Shown: positions 35,229 to 43,854, numbered from the stretch's first letter. The stretch: 64,000 nucleotides of DNA from Erythrobacter sp. (GCA_025698865.1 JAILWQ010000001.1:806001-870000); one strand, 5' to 3'. Notes: generated by a model from the letters alone, not told the origin. A program made the numbers and translations.

Positions 35229-35987
35229 TCAACGTGGCTGGTTCCCCCGCTTATCGTCCGCACGGCTAACTAGCTCCAAGTAGAGCATCTCGAGATCCTT
35301 CCGGCTGATGTCGAGTACCTCGCCGTAGTCAGCGAGCACCGCGTCGAAATCCGCTTCGGTCAGCAGGTTCGCCGGATGCGCGTGCGGTTGCTGCGTTGCG
35401 TGTGCACGATGCGGATAGGAGCGGCCCAGCGCCCGGTTGCAGATGATGGCCGCGATCACCAGCAGCACCGAGTTGATCAGCACGGGCAAGAGGACGAAGA
35501 AGAACCCGTCCTGCATCGTCTGCGGAGCCGTCAGGACAGCGGTCAGCGCGCAGGCGCCGCCCGGCGGATGCAGGCATCGCAGCAGTGACATCACGGCGAT
35601 GGCTGCGCCGACTGCCAAGCTCGCTACGAGAACGGATGATGACACCGACATCGCCATCGCCAGACCGATCAAAGCGGAGAGGACATTGCCGCCAAGAACC
35701 GCCCAAGGGCGCGCCAGCGGGCTGGCTGGCACTGCGAACAGCAGCACGGCGGTCGCGCCCATCGGGGCCATCAGGATCGGCAGGCTTGATGAAGGACCCA
35801 AAACCAAAGCCGTCAACGCGCCCGTTGCGCCAATGCCGATCAACGCGCCGGCTGCATTGCGCGGCCATTCCCCCGCCGCCACGCGAGCGAAGGTCGATGG
35901 AAGGCGGCGGACGAAATGAAGCATGGGCGGCCCGTTGGCACCGATCGGCCGCGATTTGAACCTCTTAGTGGCGGGGGCGTTCACCAT
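35229..35987 (-). CDS. HPP-family membrane protein, putative nitrite/anion transporter
   Basis: 252 residues. It has four to five hydrophobic segments, with the family signature LLRCLHPPGGACALTAVL and an upstream LMAPMGATAVLLFAVPASPL. A soluble C-terminal tail (ADFDAVLADYGEVLDISRKD) takes the place of CBS domains seen in longer members. Plant and cyanobacterial HPP proteins carry nitrite, which suits the NO-related genes around it; transport here is inference. It is the last gene of the aox operon. AGGAG lies just before the ATG/GTG start, overlapping the DUF1971 gene by 23 bases. Confidence 0.82.
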   Translation of the reverse strand: MVNAPATKRFKSRPIGANGPPMLHFVRRLPSTFARVAAGEWPRNAAGALIGIGATGALTALVLGPSSSLPILMAPMGATAVLLFAVPASPLARPWAVLGGNVLSALIGLAMAMSVSSSVLVASLAVGAAIAVMSLLRCLHPPGGACALTAVLTAPQTMQDGFFFVLLPVLINSVLLVIAAIICNRALGRSYPHRAHATQQPHAHPANLLTEADFDAVLADYGEVLDISRKDLEMLYLELVSRADDKRGNQPR

Positions 35988-36351
35988 TCTCCTGCTTCGG
36001 CAGCTTCTCTTGCTGGCGCAGCGGAACGGGCGCGGCAGGTTCGCGCAGGAACTCGACGTGAAAGCGTACCGGCCCGATCGGCTCCACGTGATGCAGGATC
36101 GTCGGCTCGACCACGGCGGGACCGGTCTCCGGCGTCAGGTCCCGCTCGGCCGGCAGGCGGCGCTGATCGGTCACGCGGTAGCGTAGCACGCCCTGCTCGA
36201 CGCGGATCAATCCCCAGCTTCCCGCCTTGGTCGTGTGGTCCTTCCGCAGGCCGGCGGGCAGCGTCTCCTCGGTGAAGGAGGCGGTGCGGCTGTAAGGTTC
36301 GAGTCCATCAGGAAGGCGGCTTGCCGGTGCTACGGGTTGATCGCTCTCCAT
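35965..36351 (-). CDS. DUF1971 (YeaR-like) cupin protein
   Basis: 128 residues from the ATG at 36351. Family pattern: PYSRTASFTEETLPAGLRKD, HTTKAGSWGLIRVEQGVLRY, then VEPTILHHVEPIGPVRFHVE. This is a small single-cupin fold. E. coli YeaR of the same family is induced by nitrate and nitric oxide, which fits the neighbouring globin and oxidase genes. The gene begins 13 bases after the truncated haemoglobin stop, and overlaps the HPP gene. Confidence 0.82.
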   Translation of the reverse strand: MESDQPVAPASRLPDGLEPYSRTASFTEETLPAGLRKDHTTKAGSWGLIRVEQGVLRYRVTDQRRLPAERDLTPETGPAVVEPTILHHVEPIGPVRFHVEFLREPAAPVPLRQQEKLPKQENGERPRH

Positions 36352-36364
36352 CTTTGGTCTCCGT

Positions 36365-36766
36365 TCAATCCGCCGCCGCGAGTTCGGCCTTGCGGGCTTG
36401 ATAAAACTGGATGCCGAGCGCCAGGCTCTCCGCGATCCGCCCAGCCCTGTTCTGCATCGCCGCCGCCGCTTCGGCCGGCAGAAGCTCCCGCGTCGTCTCG
36501 CCCCAGAGCTCCAGCCATCGAGCAAAAGCGGCGGGCGTGATCCGGGTGGCGTGCTTCACATGGGCCCGCATCGGCTGCCCCTTGTAGCGGCCGCTGGCGA
36601 GCATCACCGAAGACCAGAAGGCCTGCAGCTTCTCCAGATGCTCCGGCCAGTCGGCGATCGCATCGTTGAAGATCGGGCCGAGCATCGGGTCCTTGCGCAC
36701 CTTGGCGTAGAAGGCGGGCACCACCTGCGCGATCTCCGCCTCCGAAACCACGCCGATGTCCATCAT
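36365..36766 (-). CDS. group III truncated haemoglobin
   Basis: 133 residues. The pattern FYAKVRKDPMLGPIFNDAIA, DWPEHLEKLQAFWSSVMLAS, YKGQPMRAHVKHATRIT, FARWLELW is that of group III (Ctb-like) globins; the proximal His lies in the AHVKHA segment. It binds haem and probably O2/NO in the cytoplasm. GGAGG precedes the ATG pair, and the gene overlaps the stop of the receiver gene upstream. Context suggests protection from nitrosative stress or NO trapping. Confidence 0.88.
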   Translation of the reverse strand: MMDIGVVSEAEIAQVVPAFYAKVRKDPMLGPIFNDAIADWPEHLEKLQAFWSSVMLASGRYKGQPMRAHVKHATRITPAAFARWLELWGETTRELLPAEAAAAMQNRAGRIAESLALGIQFYQARKAELAAAD

Positions 36767-37125
36767 GCTGCCTCCTTCTGCCGGATGACGCTCCGCAGTG
36801 CCTGTATCAGATCGTCTGTCAGCAGCGGTTTCTCAACCAGGGGGATGCCCGCCGCCTGCGCGCGGATCTTCATGCTGCGGGTCGGATTGGTCGCCAGCAG
36901 CACCGCGGGAACAGCGCATCCGCTGGCCCGCAGCTGCGTCAATAAAGCGAGCCCGTCGCCCGCCCCGTGCCGCTGCTCGATGATGAGGCACGCCGCTTCG
37001 TGAGGGTCTGCCCCTGCGTTGGTCCCGTCGAGCACGCGATAACCCTCCAGCGCCAGTGCGAATTCGAGCGAGGCGAGGACGAATTGGTCCTGCTCATACA
37101 CGAGGATGGGGCGCTGGGGGGTCAT
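36763..37125 (-). CDS. stand-alone receiver-like protein with altered phosphorylation site
   Basis: 120 residues from the ATG at 37125 (a TTG 15 bases upstream is less likely; GAGACTG precedes the ATG). The fold is a receiver: PILVYEQDQFVLASLEFALA, CLIIEQRHGAGDG, AVLLATNPTRSMKIRAQAAG, VEKPLLTDDLIQAL. The position of the phospho-Asp is Glu50, and the N-terminal acidic pair reads Glu-Gln. The Lys of the KP pair is kept. Probably not phosphorylated, possibly permanently on. It sits between aox and the truncated globin gene. Confidence 0.78.
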   Translation of the reverse strand: MTPQRPILVYEQDQFVLASLEFALALEGYRVLDGTNAGADPHEAACLIIEQRHGAGDGLALLTQLRASGCAVPAVLLATNPTRSMKIRAQAAGIPLVEKPLLTDDLIQALRSVIRQKEAA

Positions 37126-37147
37126 GGTCAGTCTCGTCAAATGGAAA

Positions 37148-37171
37148 GGGCCGGCAGTCGACCGCCGGCCC
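37148..37171. terminator. hairpin between aox and the receiver gene
   Basis: GGGCCGGC and GCCGGCCC pair exactly across an 8-base loop; on the minus strand the stem is followed by CCCTTTCC. Placed in the only gap of the operon (54 bases), it could cause partial termination or protect the aox message. Confidence 0.45.
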
Positions 37172-37179
37172 GTTTCGGT

Positions 37180-37869
37180 TCAGGCCGCCTGCTTCCAGGT
37201 CGGCTCCAGCGCCACGTGCGGCGGGCATTCGGCAACCTTGCCGACGGGGAGCCCGGCCAGCTCGTTGGCATAGCCGTGGTTCACGTCGCGGTGATGGGCT
37301 TCGTCCGCCCGCACCACCAGTACCACGTCGCGCAGGGTGGCGTCCTCGGGAAGGCCCCAATAGTCCTTGGCGATCTGCGGCGCCGGCACATTCGCGCTGC
37401 GGCCCTCGTCGATCTCGGCGAGGTAGTGCGTGTAGCTGATCACCGCCTCTTCCTCGAAATAGCCGACCACGCGGTGCGCCGTCTTGGAGCTGATGAGGTA
37501 CAGAGCGAAGAAGAACAGGTAGAACACCCACTGCACGCCGATGATCACCGCCCGCTCGAACAAAGTGGGCTTGGAGATCTCGATGAAGGTCATGAGGTGC
37601 ATGCGCTCGTTTTCGGCCTCGTCCATGAGCGTCTTGATCCACCCCTTGTCGTCGCACATGCGGCGCAGGCAGGCGAGGTGGTTGATCGTCGCGCCCACCA
37701 TGCCCGGCACGGCGGCGACCGTCTCCAGCACCACCGCGCGGTGGCCATAACGCTCGGCAAAGAAGGTGTCCGCGCACCAGCGCAGCGCCTTGGTGAAGCC
37801 GAACGCGACCCGGTCGGAAAGCCCACGGGGCTTGTGATGCACGCCAAGGTCGATGAAGGGGGCAGTCAT
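37180..37869 (-). CDS. aox: alternative oxidase (cyanide-insensitive ubiquinol oxidase)
   Basis: 229 residues from the ATG at 37869 with GGAGACT upstream. All di-iron ligand motifs are present: [11 protein letters not shown] (Glu), ENERMHLM (Glu, His), [16 protein letters not shown] (Glu) and [13 protein letters not shown] (Glu, His). A hydrophobic stretch [15 protein letters not shown] gives monotopic membrane association. It oxidises ubiquinol with O2 to water without pumping protons, and is insensitive to cyanide and NO. It heads a five-gene operon and is divergent from fixL; a repeat and a motif shared with hmp lie upstream. Confidence 0.93.
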   Translation of the reverse strand: MTAPFIDLGVHHKPRGLSDRVAFGFTKALRWCADTFFAERYGHRAVVLETVAAVPGMVGATINHLACLRRMCDDKGWIKTLMDEAENERMHLMTFIEISKPTLFERAVIIGVQWVFYLFFFALYLISSKTAHRVVGYFEEEAVISYTHYLAEIDEGRSANVPAPQIAKDYWGLPEDATLRDVVLVVRADEAHHRDVNHGYANELAGLPVGKVAECPPHVALEPTWKQAA

Positions 37870-37887
37870 TGTTAGTCTCCGTCTTGA

Positions 37888-37911
37888 GCGGCGCATTCAC
37901 TGGTGCGTCGC
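37888..37911. promoter_or_regulatory. inverted repeat in the aox-fixL divergent region
   Basis: GCGGCGCA and TGCGTCGC, complementary at seven of eight positions, separated by eight bases. Located 19 bases upstream of the aox start codon and 41 before the proposed fixL start. Candidate regulator site. Confidence 0.35.
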
Positions 37912-37951
37912 TGTTGGAGGCCATCTATGCTCGCTGCGGAGGCTGGAACAT

Positions 37952-39499
37952 TTGGATCTTGTCCCTACCCCTTCTCCCCTAAGGGCTGTCCCGGAGGTGC
38001 GGCGGGCAAGCTTCGCCAGCCGCTTCCTCCCGCGCCTGTCGGTCTTGACGGCGCTGGGGTTGGCCGCGCTCGCGATCGCGGCCGGGGCGGCCGTGCGCCT
38101 GGTGTTCGGCGAAGAGCTGGGCCAGCGCGCGACCTACATCTTCTTCGTGCCCGGGGTGGTGGTGGCGAGCGCCTTGTCCGGCCTGCGCGCCGGCGCGGTG
38201 GCCGCCGTCGGCGGCGCAGGGGTGGGGCTTTGGTGCGACTGGCTCAGCGGACCGGTCGGAAATGGCAGCCTGATCGCAGCAGGCGCTTTCGTGGTGATCG
38301 GCCTTGCGGTGGCGCTGGGCGGAGAGTGGTTCCAGCACGCGCGGACGGAGACGGAAGCCGCCGCCGCAGGGCTCGCACGGCGCGAAACGCATCTTCGCTC
38401 CATCCTCGACACCGTACCGGATGCCGTGGTGGTGATCGATAAAGCGGGGCTGATGCATGATTTCAGCCCTGCGGCGGAGCGGCTGTTTGGTTGGACGGCG
38501 GAAGAGGCGAAGGGGCAGAACGTCGCGATGCTGATGCCGTCCCCCTACAGAGAGGCGCATGATTCCTATCTCGAGCGCTACTACCGCACGGGCGAACAGC
38601 GGATCATCGGCACCGGGCGCGTCGTAGTCGGCCAGCGGCGGGATGGCACCACCTTCCCGATGGAGTTGGCTGTGGGAGAAATGCGGCTGGACGGCACCCG
38701 CTATTTCACCGGCTTCATCCGCGACCTGACGGAGCGACAGCAGACGGAAGCACGGCTTCAGGAGCTTCAGAGCGAGCTCGTGCACGTCTCTCGTCTCACC
38801 GCCTTGGGCGAAATGGCCTCCGCCCTCGCGCATGAGCTGAACCAGCCGCTCTCCGCCATCGCCAATTACCTGAAGGGCAGCCGCATGTTGCTGGCAGGCG
38901 AAGAGGTGCCGCACGAAAAGGTCGCCGATGCGGTGGAACGAGCCGGCGAGGAAGCGCTGCGCGCAGGCGCCATCATCCGCCGTCTGCGCGATTTCGTTGC
39001 GCGCGGCGAGACGGAGCGATCGGTGGAAAGCCTGCCCAAGATCATCGAGGAAGCGAGTGCGCTGGCGCTCGTCGGCGCGCGGGAACATGGCATCCACATC
39101 CACTATTCCTTCAGCCCCGAAGTCGATCGGGTGCTGGTGGACAAGGTGCAGATCCAGCAGGTGGTGGTGAACCTGGTCCGCAATGCGGTCGACTCCATGA
39201 TTGCCACCGATCTGCCCCGGCGCGAACTTTCCATTCGCGTTGAGCCCGATGGTGAGGAGATGGCGCAGGTGACGGTGGCTGACACCGGCCCCGGCATCAG
39301 CCCTGAGGTGGCCGATCAACTGTTCCAGCCGTTCGTCACATCAAAGCGCACCGGCATGGGGGTAGGCCTGTCGATCTCCCGTAACATCGTGGAGGCGCAT
39401 GGCGGCCGCATTAGGGCGGAAGCAAACGAGGGAGGCGGCGCGCTGTTCGTCTTTACGGTCCAACGAGTGGAGACAGAGGAGTTGTTCGATGGCGAGTGA
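37952..39499 (+). CDS. fixL: FixL-type haem-PAS sensor histidine kinase
   Basis: 515 residues from a TTG at 37952, chosen because GGAGG lies nine bases upstream; no in-frame ATG exists near, except one inside aox at 37853. Four hydrophobic segments (about 30-130) come first, then a PAS domain (about 150-270) with FixL haem features: proximal His203 in AHDSYLERY and [20 protein letters not shown]. HisKA has [19 protein letters not shown], and HATPase has [12 protein letters not shown] and [17 protein letters not shown]. It senses O2 or NO at the inner membrane and phosphorylates FixJ. Confidence 0.9.
   Translation: MDLVPTPSPLRAVPEVRRASFASRFLPRLSVLTALGLAALAIAAGAAVRLVFGEELGQRATYIFFVPGVVVASALSGLRAGAVAAVGGAGVGLWCDWLSGPVGNGSLIAAGAFVVIGLAVALGGEWFQHARTETEAAAAGLARRETHLRSILDTVPDAVVVIDKAGLMHDFSPAAERLFGWTAEEAKGQNVAMLMPSPYREAHDSYLERYYRTGEQRIIGTGRVVVGQRRDGTTFPMELAVGEMRLDGTRYFTGFIRDLTERQQTEARLQELQSELVHVSRLTALGEMASALAHELNQPLSAIANYLKGSRMLLAGEEVPHEKVADAVERAGEEALRAGAIIRRLRDFVARGETERSVESLPKIIEEASALALVGAREHGIHIHYSFSPEVDRVLVDKVQIQQVVVNLVRNAVDSMIATDLPRRELSIRVEPDGEEMAQVTVADTGPGISPEVADQLFQPFVTSKRTGMGVGLSISRNIVEAHGGRIRAEANEGGGALFVFTVQRVETEELFDGE
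37954..37968 (-). promoter_or_regulatory. motif shared by the aox and hmp upstream regions (aox copy)
   Basis: Minus strand reads GTAGGGACAAGATCC, 84 bases before the aox start. The hmp copy at 40116-40130 reads GTAGGGACATGACCC on its coding strand. The first nine bases are identical; overall 13 of 15 match. Candidate FixJ site; it overlaps the first codons of fixL. Confidence 0.4.
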
Positions 39500-40100
39500 G
39501 CCGATCGTCTATGTAATCGATGATGATGAAGGAGCGCGCCATTCGCTTGAGTTCCTGATCGATTGCGCCGGGCTGAAGGTGCGCAGCTTCCCCTCGGCCG
39601 ACGCCTTCCTGAAGTCAGACCCGCCGCTGGACCATGCCTGCGTCATCACCGACGTGCGGATGCCGGGCATGAATGGCATCGAACTGGCGCAAGAGTTGAA
39701 GCGGCGCGGCGCCCCCGCTCCGGTCATCGTCATCACCGGCCATGCGGACGTGCCGCTGGCAGTGCAGGCGATGCATGCAGGCGTCTCCGATTTCATCGAA
39801 AAGCCCTATGATGACGAGACGATGCTCGGCGCCATTCGCACCGCGCTTGCGCGCCAAGCCAATCGCGACGAGCTGCAAACAGAGCGTGATCGGGCGCAGG
39901 AGCGTCTCGCGACCCTCTCGATGCGAGAGCGGGAGGTGATGGAGGGCCTCGTCGCCGGCGAGGCGAACAAGGCCATCGCCTATGACCTTGGCATCAGCGC
40001 GCGGACGGTGGAAGTCTACCGCGCTAACGTCATGCTGAAGATGCAGGCGAAGACCCTGTCCGAATTGGTGCGGATGGTCACGATCGCCCGCCTCGCCTGA
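39489..40100 (+). CDS. fixJ: FixJ-type response regulator
   Basis: 203 residues starting inside the end of fixL (11-base overlap). Receiver: [31 protein letters not shown] (phospho-Asp), [30 protein letters not shown]. LuxR-type helix-turn-helix: [20 protein letters not shown] and [19 protein letters not shown]. Partner of FixL; likely activates aox and hmp. No fixK-like gene is adjacent. Confidence 0.92.
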   Translation: MASEPIVYVIDDDEGARHSLEFLIDCAGLKVRSFPSADAFLKSDPPLDHACVITDVRMPGMNGIELAQELKRRGAPAPVIVITGHADVPLAVQAMHAGVSDFIEKPYDDETMLGAIRTALARQANRDELQTERDRAQERLATLSMREREVMEGLVAGEANKAIAYDLGISARTVEVYRANVMLKMQAKTLSELVRMVTIARLA

Positions 40101-40115
40101 CCTCCGGTAAGGCCC

Positions 40116-40130
40116 GTAGGGACATGACCC
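40116..40130 (+). promoter_or_regulatory. motif shared by the aox and hmp upstream regions (hmp copy)
   Basis: GTAGGGACATGACCC, 98 bases before the hmp start and preceded by GGTAAGGCC. See the aox copy at 37954-37968. Same orientation relative to the gene and similar distance, which favours a regulator or promoter element over chance. Confidence 0.4.
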
Positions 40131-40228
40131 AGCATGACCCTTCGCACCCCCTGCTCCTAATTGAATGCGAGGCCGATGCACCCCCGTGCAGGCCGGATGC
40201 AAGCCAGATGCCCATCAGGAGCAAACCC

Positions 40229-41440
40229 ATGTCCCGCCCCCTCAACGAGCAGACCATAGCCATCGTCAAGGCCACCGTCCCGGCGCTGGAGGCGCACGGG
40301 CTGGACATCACCCGCGCCATGTATGCCCGCCTGTTCGAGGATCCGGCGATCCGCGACCTGTTCAACCAGTCGCACCACGGAGAGACAGACTCACAGCCCA
40401 AGGCGCTGGCCGGCGCAGTGCTCGCCTACGCGCAGAACATTGATAATCTAGGTGTTCTAGGTGAGGCGGTGGAGCGGATCGTGCAGAAGCATGTCGGCCT
40501 GCAGATCCTGCCCGAGCACTATCCTTCCGTCGCCAGCGCCCTGCTCGCCGCGATCAAAGATGTGCTGGGTGACGCCGCGACGGATGAGATACTGAATGCC
40601 TGGGGCGAGGCGTACTGGTTTCTGGCCGATATCCTCATCGGCCGCGAAGCTCAACTCTACCACACCCTCGCCGACCAACCCGGTGGCTGGCGCGGCTGGC
40701 GGGACTTCGCCGTGGTCGAGAAGCGCAAGGAGAGCGAGATCATCACCTCCTTCGTGCTGCGCCCCGTCGATGGCCGCGCGGTAGTCCAGCACAAGCCGGG
40801 CCAATACCTGACCTTGTGGCTGGATATCCCCGGCGAACACCCCCTCAAGCGCAACTACAGCATCTCCGCCGCGCCCAATGGCGAGACCTACCGCATCAGC
40901 GTGAAGCGGGAGCCGCAGGGCATCGCCTCCAACTGGCTGCACGACGCGGTGGAGGTGGGCGCGACCATCAAGGTCTCCGTCCCGGCCGGCGAGTTCTTCC
41001 TCGCTGACCCGGCCGAGCGGCCCGTCGTCCTATTGAGCGGCGGCGTCGGCCTCACCCCAATGGTCAGCATGCTGGAAAGCCTGGTGCAGGAAGGCGCATC
41101 CGTGCCGATCCACTACGTCCACGGCACGCTCAACGGCTCGACCCACGCGATGCGCGATCATGTGCGGGCACTCGCCCAACAGGCCGGCGACGTCCGCGTC
41201 ACCACCTTCTACCAACAACCCCGCGCACAGGACGTGCAGGCGCGCGACTATGACGAAGATGGCATGATCACCGGGGACTGGCTGCGCGCGAACACTGCGT
41301 TCGCCACGGCCAGTTACTATCTGTGCGGCCCCAAGCCCTTCCTGCGAGCCTTCGTCGGAGAGCTGACCCTCGCAGGGGTTCCGCGGGATCGGATCCACTT
41401 CGAGTTCTTCGGCCCCGCGGACGAGTTGATGGCGGCCTGA
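40229..41440 (+). CDS. hmp: flavohaemoglobin (nitric oxide dioxygenase)
   Basis: 403 residues from the ATG at 40229, with AGGAG nine bases upstream. Globin domain 1-140 with the proximal His in IVQKHVGLQIL and an N-terminal helix IAIVKATVPALEAHGLDITR. FAD domain: PGQYLTLWLDIPGE and KRNYSISAAPNGETYRISVK. NAD domain: VVLLSGGVGLTPMVSMLESL and YYLCGPKPFLRAFV. It turns NO, O2 and NAD(P)H into nitrate in the cytoplasm. It follows fixJ by 128 bases, a gap holding the shared motif and several GATGC repeats, so it probably has its own promoter. Confidence 0.94.
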   Translation: MSRPLNEQTIAIVKATVPALEAHGLDITRAMYARLFEDPAIRDLFNQSHHGETDSQPKALAGAVLAYAQNIDNLGVLGEAVERIVQKHVGLQILPEHYPSVASALLAAIKDVLGDAATDEILNAWGEAYWFLADILIGREAQLYHTLADQPGGWRGWRDFAVVEKRKESEIITSFVLRPVDGRAVVQHKPGQYLTLWLDIPGEHPLKRNYSISAAPNGETYRISVKREPQGIASNWLHDAVEVGATIKVSVPAGEFFLADPAERPVVLLSGGVGLTPMVSMLESLVQEGASVPIHYVHGTLNGSTHAMRDHVRALAQQAGDVRVTTFYQQPRAQDVQARDYDEDGMITGDWLRANTAFATASYYLCGPKPFLRAFVGELTLAGVPRDRIHFEFFGPADELMAA

Positions 41441-42090
41441 GGCTAATTTGCAGGGCACGCAAGTTTCGGATTAGCCGACAAAGGGCACGCGGCCGAGCTC
41501 CTCGCACACGGTCCGACATCCACGATCGTGCGTCCGCTGCGCAGCTGGTACGAAAGCGACGCACCCACAAGCACGCCCTCATGACCCCGAAGCCGCGACG
41601 AACCTTGAGCCGGCCGCTCCACTGCTCTGCGGTGCCGAAGCTCTCCTCAACGAAGCCGTCGAGCTCGGCCGTAGCGTCCACATCCCCCAGACCAACCAGT
41701 ACATCTGCTGACGGTCGCGCTCTTCCCCCTTGTCGCTCGCGAAGCCGACAGGCAGCTTTCAGGCACGCTGCAGTGGGTCGTGAGCGACCGAAATGGGGCG
41801 CATAGCTGTCATTTCTACAAACCCAATTTATCGAGATTCCGCATGCGCACCGACGTTCAGAATGGTCTCGCATCCCCTACACAAACAGAATGACCGAGCC
41901 ACGGGGCGAAAAATGAGGACATCTCTGTGTAGAATATCCAATATGGCGCGCGCGAGCATTGCCCCAAGGAGCTATTCGATTCACGGGTCCTATATCATGA
42001 CCGCGACGCGGTACCACGGCAGGGTACCACGCAGTTTTGATTCGCAGGGAAAACGCAGGCTTTTCAGGCGCTTGGGCCATTTCGAGGAAA
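41441..42090. other. 650-base intergenic region, possibly remnant DNA
   Basis: No frame with a start site and even composition is found on either strand. A minus-strand stretch near 41520-41720 (DVDATAELDGFVEESFGTAE) and an overlapping plus-strand stretch (AEALLNEAVELGRSVHIP) look mildly protein-like but have no recognisable family. It separates the NO/oxidase island from the conserved chromosomal block beginning with tRNA-Trp. Confidence 0.35.
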
Positions 42091-42166
42091 TGGCAGGGGT
42101 GACAGGATTCGAACCCGTGGCCCTCGGTTTTGGAGACCGATGCTCTACCAGCTGAGCTACACCCCT
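42091..42166 (-). tRNA. tRNA-Trp (anticodon CCA)
   Basis: 76 bases with encoded CCA. Acceptor stem AGGGGTG / CACCCCT, D-loop AGCTCAGCTGGTAGAGC, anticodon stem TCGGT / ACCGA with loop CTCCAAA, T-arm GGGTTCGAATCC. Discriminator base G. Anticodon CCA gives tryptophan. Confidence 0.97.
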
Positions 42167-42263
42167 GCAGCAAGCCCGCGCCCCTAGAGGAGCCGGGGCC
42201 GCCTGACAAGATGCATGAGAAGGCAATGTGTTTCCGGGGTCGGCGGTGCTATGGCGGTGAACC

Positions 42264-42953
42264 ATGCACGCTCCTGTCCAGACGCCGCCGGCGGTGCCGC
42301 CGGAACTGCTGCTCAGCGCCTATCGCGCAGGCATTTTCCCGATGGCGGACCACCGGGACGATCCGGAGCTGTTCTGGGTCGAGCCGCGGCAGCGTGCCGT
42401 CATTCCGCTCGAGACGTTCCGTCCCTCCGGATCGTTGCGCAAAATCATCCGGCAGGACCGGTTCCGGGTCACCTGCGATGCGGATTTCGCCGGCGTCATT
42501 GCGGCCTGTGCCGAACCGCGCGAGGAACATGCGGAAAGCTGGATCAGCCACCGGATCGAGGCGAGCTATCTCGCATTGCACGATGCAGGCGCGGCGCACA
42601 GCGTCGAATGCTGGCAGGACGGAAAGCTGGCGGGCGGTCTCTACGGCGTCGCCTTCGACCGCGTGTTCTGCGGGGAGAGCATGTTCATGCGGGCGGACAA
42701 TGCCAGCAAGGTGGCGCTCGCGTGGCTGGTCGCCTGCCTCAAGACCGCCGGATATCTGGTGCTAGACTGCCAGTTCATGACCGATCACCTGGGGCGGATG
42801 GGCGCGGTGGGCCTGCCGCAGGCGGATTATCTCGAACTGGTCGGCAAGGCGCGGGGGCAGCCCTCTGCCAGTCTACCCGAAGCGTGGCGCGCTTACGCCT
42901 CGGCTTCCTCGCCCGGGAAATCCATCGCGCAATCCTTCACCCAGACATCGTAG
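42264..42953 (+). CDS. aat: leucyl/phenylalanyl-tRNA--protein transferase
   Basis: 229 residues, the usual length. Motifs: LLSAYRAGIFPMADHRDDPE, LFWVEPRQRAVIPLETF, VECWQDGKLAGGLYGVAFDR, FCGESMFMRADNASKVALAW, LDCQFMTDHLGRMGA. It adds Leu or Phe to proteins with N-terminal Lys or Arg, marking them for ClpS/ClpAP degradation in the cytoplasm. Its 3' end overlaps the convergent DUF2155 gene by 61 bases. Confidence 0.95.
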   Translation: MHAPVQTPPAVPPELLLSAYRAGIFPMADHRDDPELFWVEPRQRAVIPLETFRPSGSLRKIIRQDRFRVTCDADFAGVIAACAEPREEHAESWISHRIEASYLALHDAGAAHSVECWQDGKLAGGLYGVAFDRVFCGESMFMRADNASKVALAWLVACLKTAGYLVLDCQFMTDHLGRMGAVGLPQADYLELVGKARGQPSASLPEAWRAYASASSPGKSIAQSFTQTS

Positions 42954-43402
42954 ATCGGGTGCTCGACGACATTGAGGCTCGGCGAGTTCTTGAACAGCCA
43001 GCCCGAGAACACGCGGCGGAATTCGTCGCTGTTGCTTTCCTGGATCATGACCTGAACGAACGCGCCGGTCTCCTGCGGCATTTCCCACGGCGCCGTCCGC
43101 TCGCAGCTTTGCAGGCGGATGACGACCGGGCCGACGCGGCGGGTCTCGCCAGGCGACATTTCCAGATCCTGCGAGACATTGTTGCGCTTGTTGAGGAGGC
43201 CGATCGTCGCGACACGCTCCTGAAGCGGCGTGCCGATAGCCGCCTCCTCGGCCGGAGCGGGGGTGGCCGCGGGGAGATTGACCCGCAGGCTTTCGGGCAC
43301 GTTGGTCTCGACCGGACCGGGTTCGGGTGCCTCGCCCCCACACCCGGTCAGAACGCCTGCCAGAACGGCGCAGGCGAGGAACGGCAGGGCCGCGCGCCGC
43401 AT
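42893..43402 (-). CDS. DUF2155 lipoprotein
   Basis: 169 residues from the ATG at 43402. Lipoprotein signal MRRAALPFLACAVLAGVLTG followed by Cys. The conserved domain follows: ATIGLLNKRNNVSQDLEMSP, VVIRLQSCERTAPWEMPQET, FSGWLFKNSPSLNVVEHPIY, VWVKDC. This family is confined to Alphaproteobacteria and is commonly next to the NDUFA12 gene, as here. Function unknown. Confidence 0.9.
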   Translation of the reverse strand: MRRAALPFLACAVLAGVLTGCGGEAPEPGPVETNVPESLRVNLPAATPAPAEEAAIGTPLQERVATIGLLNKRNNVSQDLEMSPGETRRVGPVVIRLQSCERTAPWEMPQETGAFVQVMIQESNSDEFRRVFSGWLFKNSPSLNVVEHPIYDVWVKDCAMDFPGEEAEA

Positions 43403-43406
43403 CGGA

Positions 43407-43805
43407 TCAGGCGTCCGGCGACCAGGCTTCGTAATCGCCCGTGGCGCGGGCCCGCTGCCCGCCGCGCTCGAGCGCGCCGGCCGGGCGATAGGCCCCGAGA
43501 GTGCCGGTGGCATTGGGCGTGTAGTCGGCTTCCCAGATACGCGGCGGAGGCAGATTGCTTTCCGGCACATCGTCGAACGCGCCGTGGAGCCAGCCATGCC
43601 ATTCGGCCGGGACCCGGCTCGCATCGTTGGCGCCTTCGTAGATGACCCAGCGGCGCTCCCGCGCCTTGCCCTTGCGCTTCGAGCGGTAATAGGCGTTGCC
43701 CTGCGCATCGGTGCCCACCTGTTCCCCATTGCGCGAAGTGTGCAGCATGGTGCCGATCGTGGCCCCGTTCCACCAGGTGAAGATCTTGCCGAGAATGTTC
43801 ATCAC
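43407..43805 (-). CDS. NADH:ubiquinone oxidoreductase accessory subunit NDUFA12-like
   Basis: 132 residues, family length. Diagnostic pattern: IFTWWNGATIGTMLHTSRNG, VGTDAQGNAYYRSK, RRWVIYEGANDASRVPAEWH, GWLH. It is the bacterial homologue of the mitochondrial complex I assembly/accessory subunit, on the cytoplasmic arm. DUF2155 follows after four bases. Confidence 0.92.
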   Translation of the reverse strand: MMNILGKIFTWWNGATIGTMLHTSRNGEQVGTDAQGNAYYRSKRKGKARERRWVIYEGANDASRVPAEWHGWLHGAFDDVPESNLPPPRIWEADYTPNATGTLGAYRPAGALERGGQRARATGDYEAWSPDA

Positions 43806-43854
43806 AGGCGCCTCTAGCCGATAGTCCGCAGGCCTCCAAGCGGCGAAAATGCCA

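Noticed and set aside
37979-39319. 446-codon minus-strand frame opposite fixL
   Set aside because: His/Asp/Arg-rich antisense frame; fixL on the plus strand is unambiguous.
40160-40217. Several GATGC repeats before hmp, considered as an NsrR or NnrR site
   Set aside because: Spacing is irregular and there is no dyad matching the known consensus; noted only as a repeat cluster.
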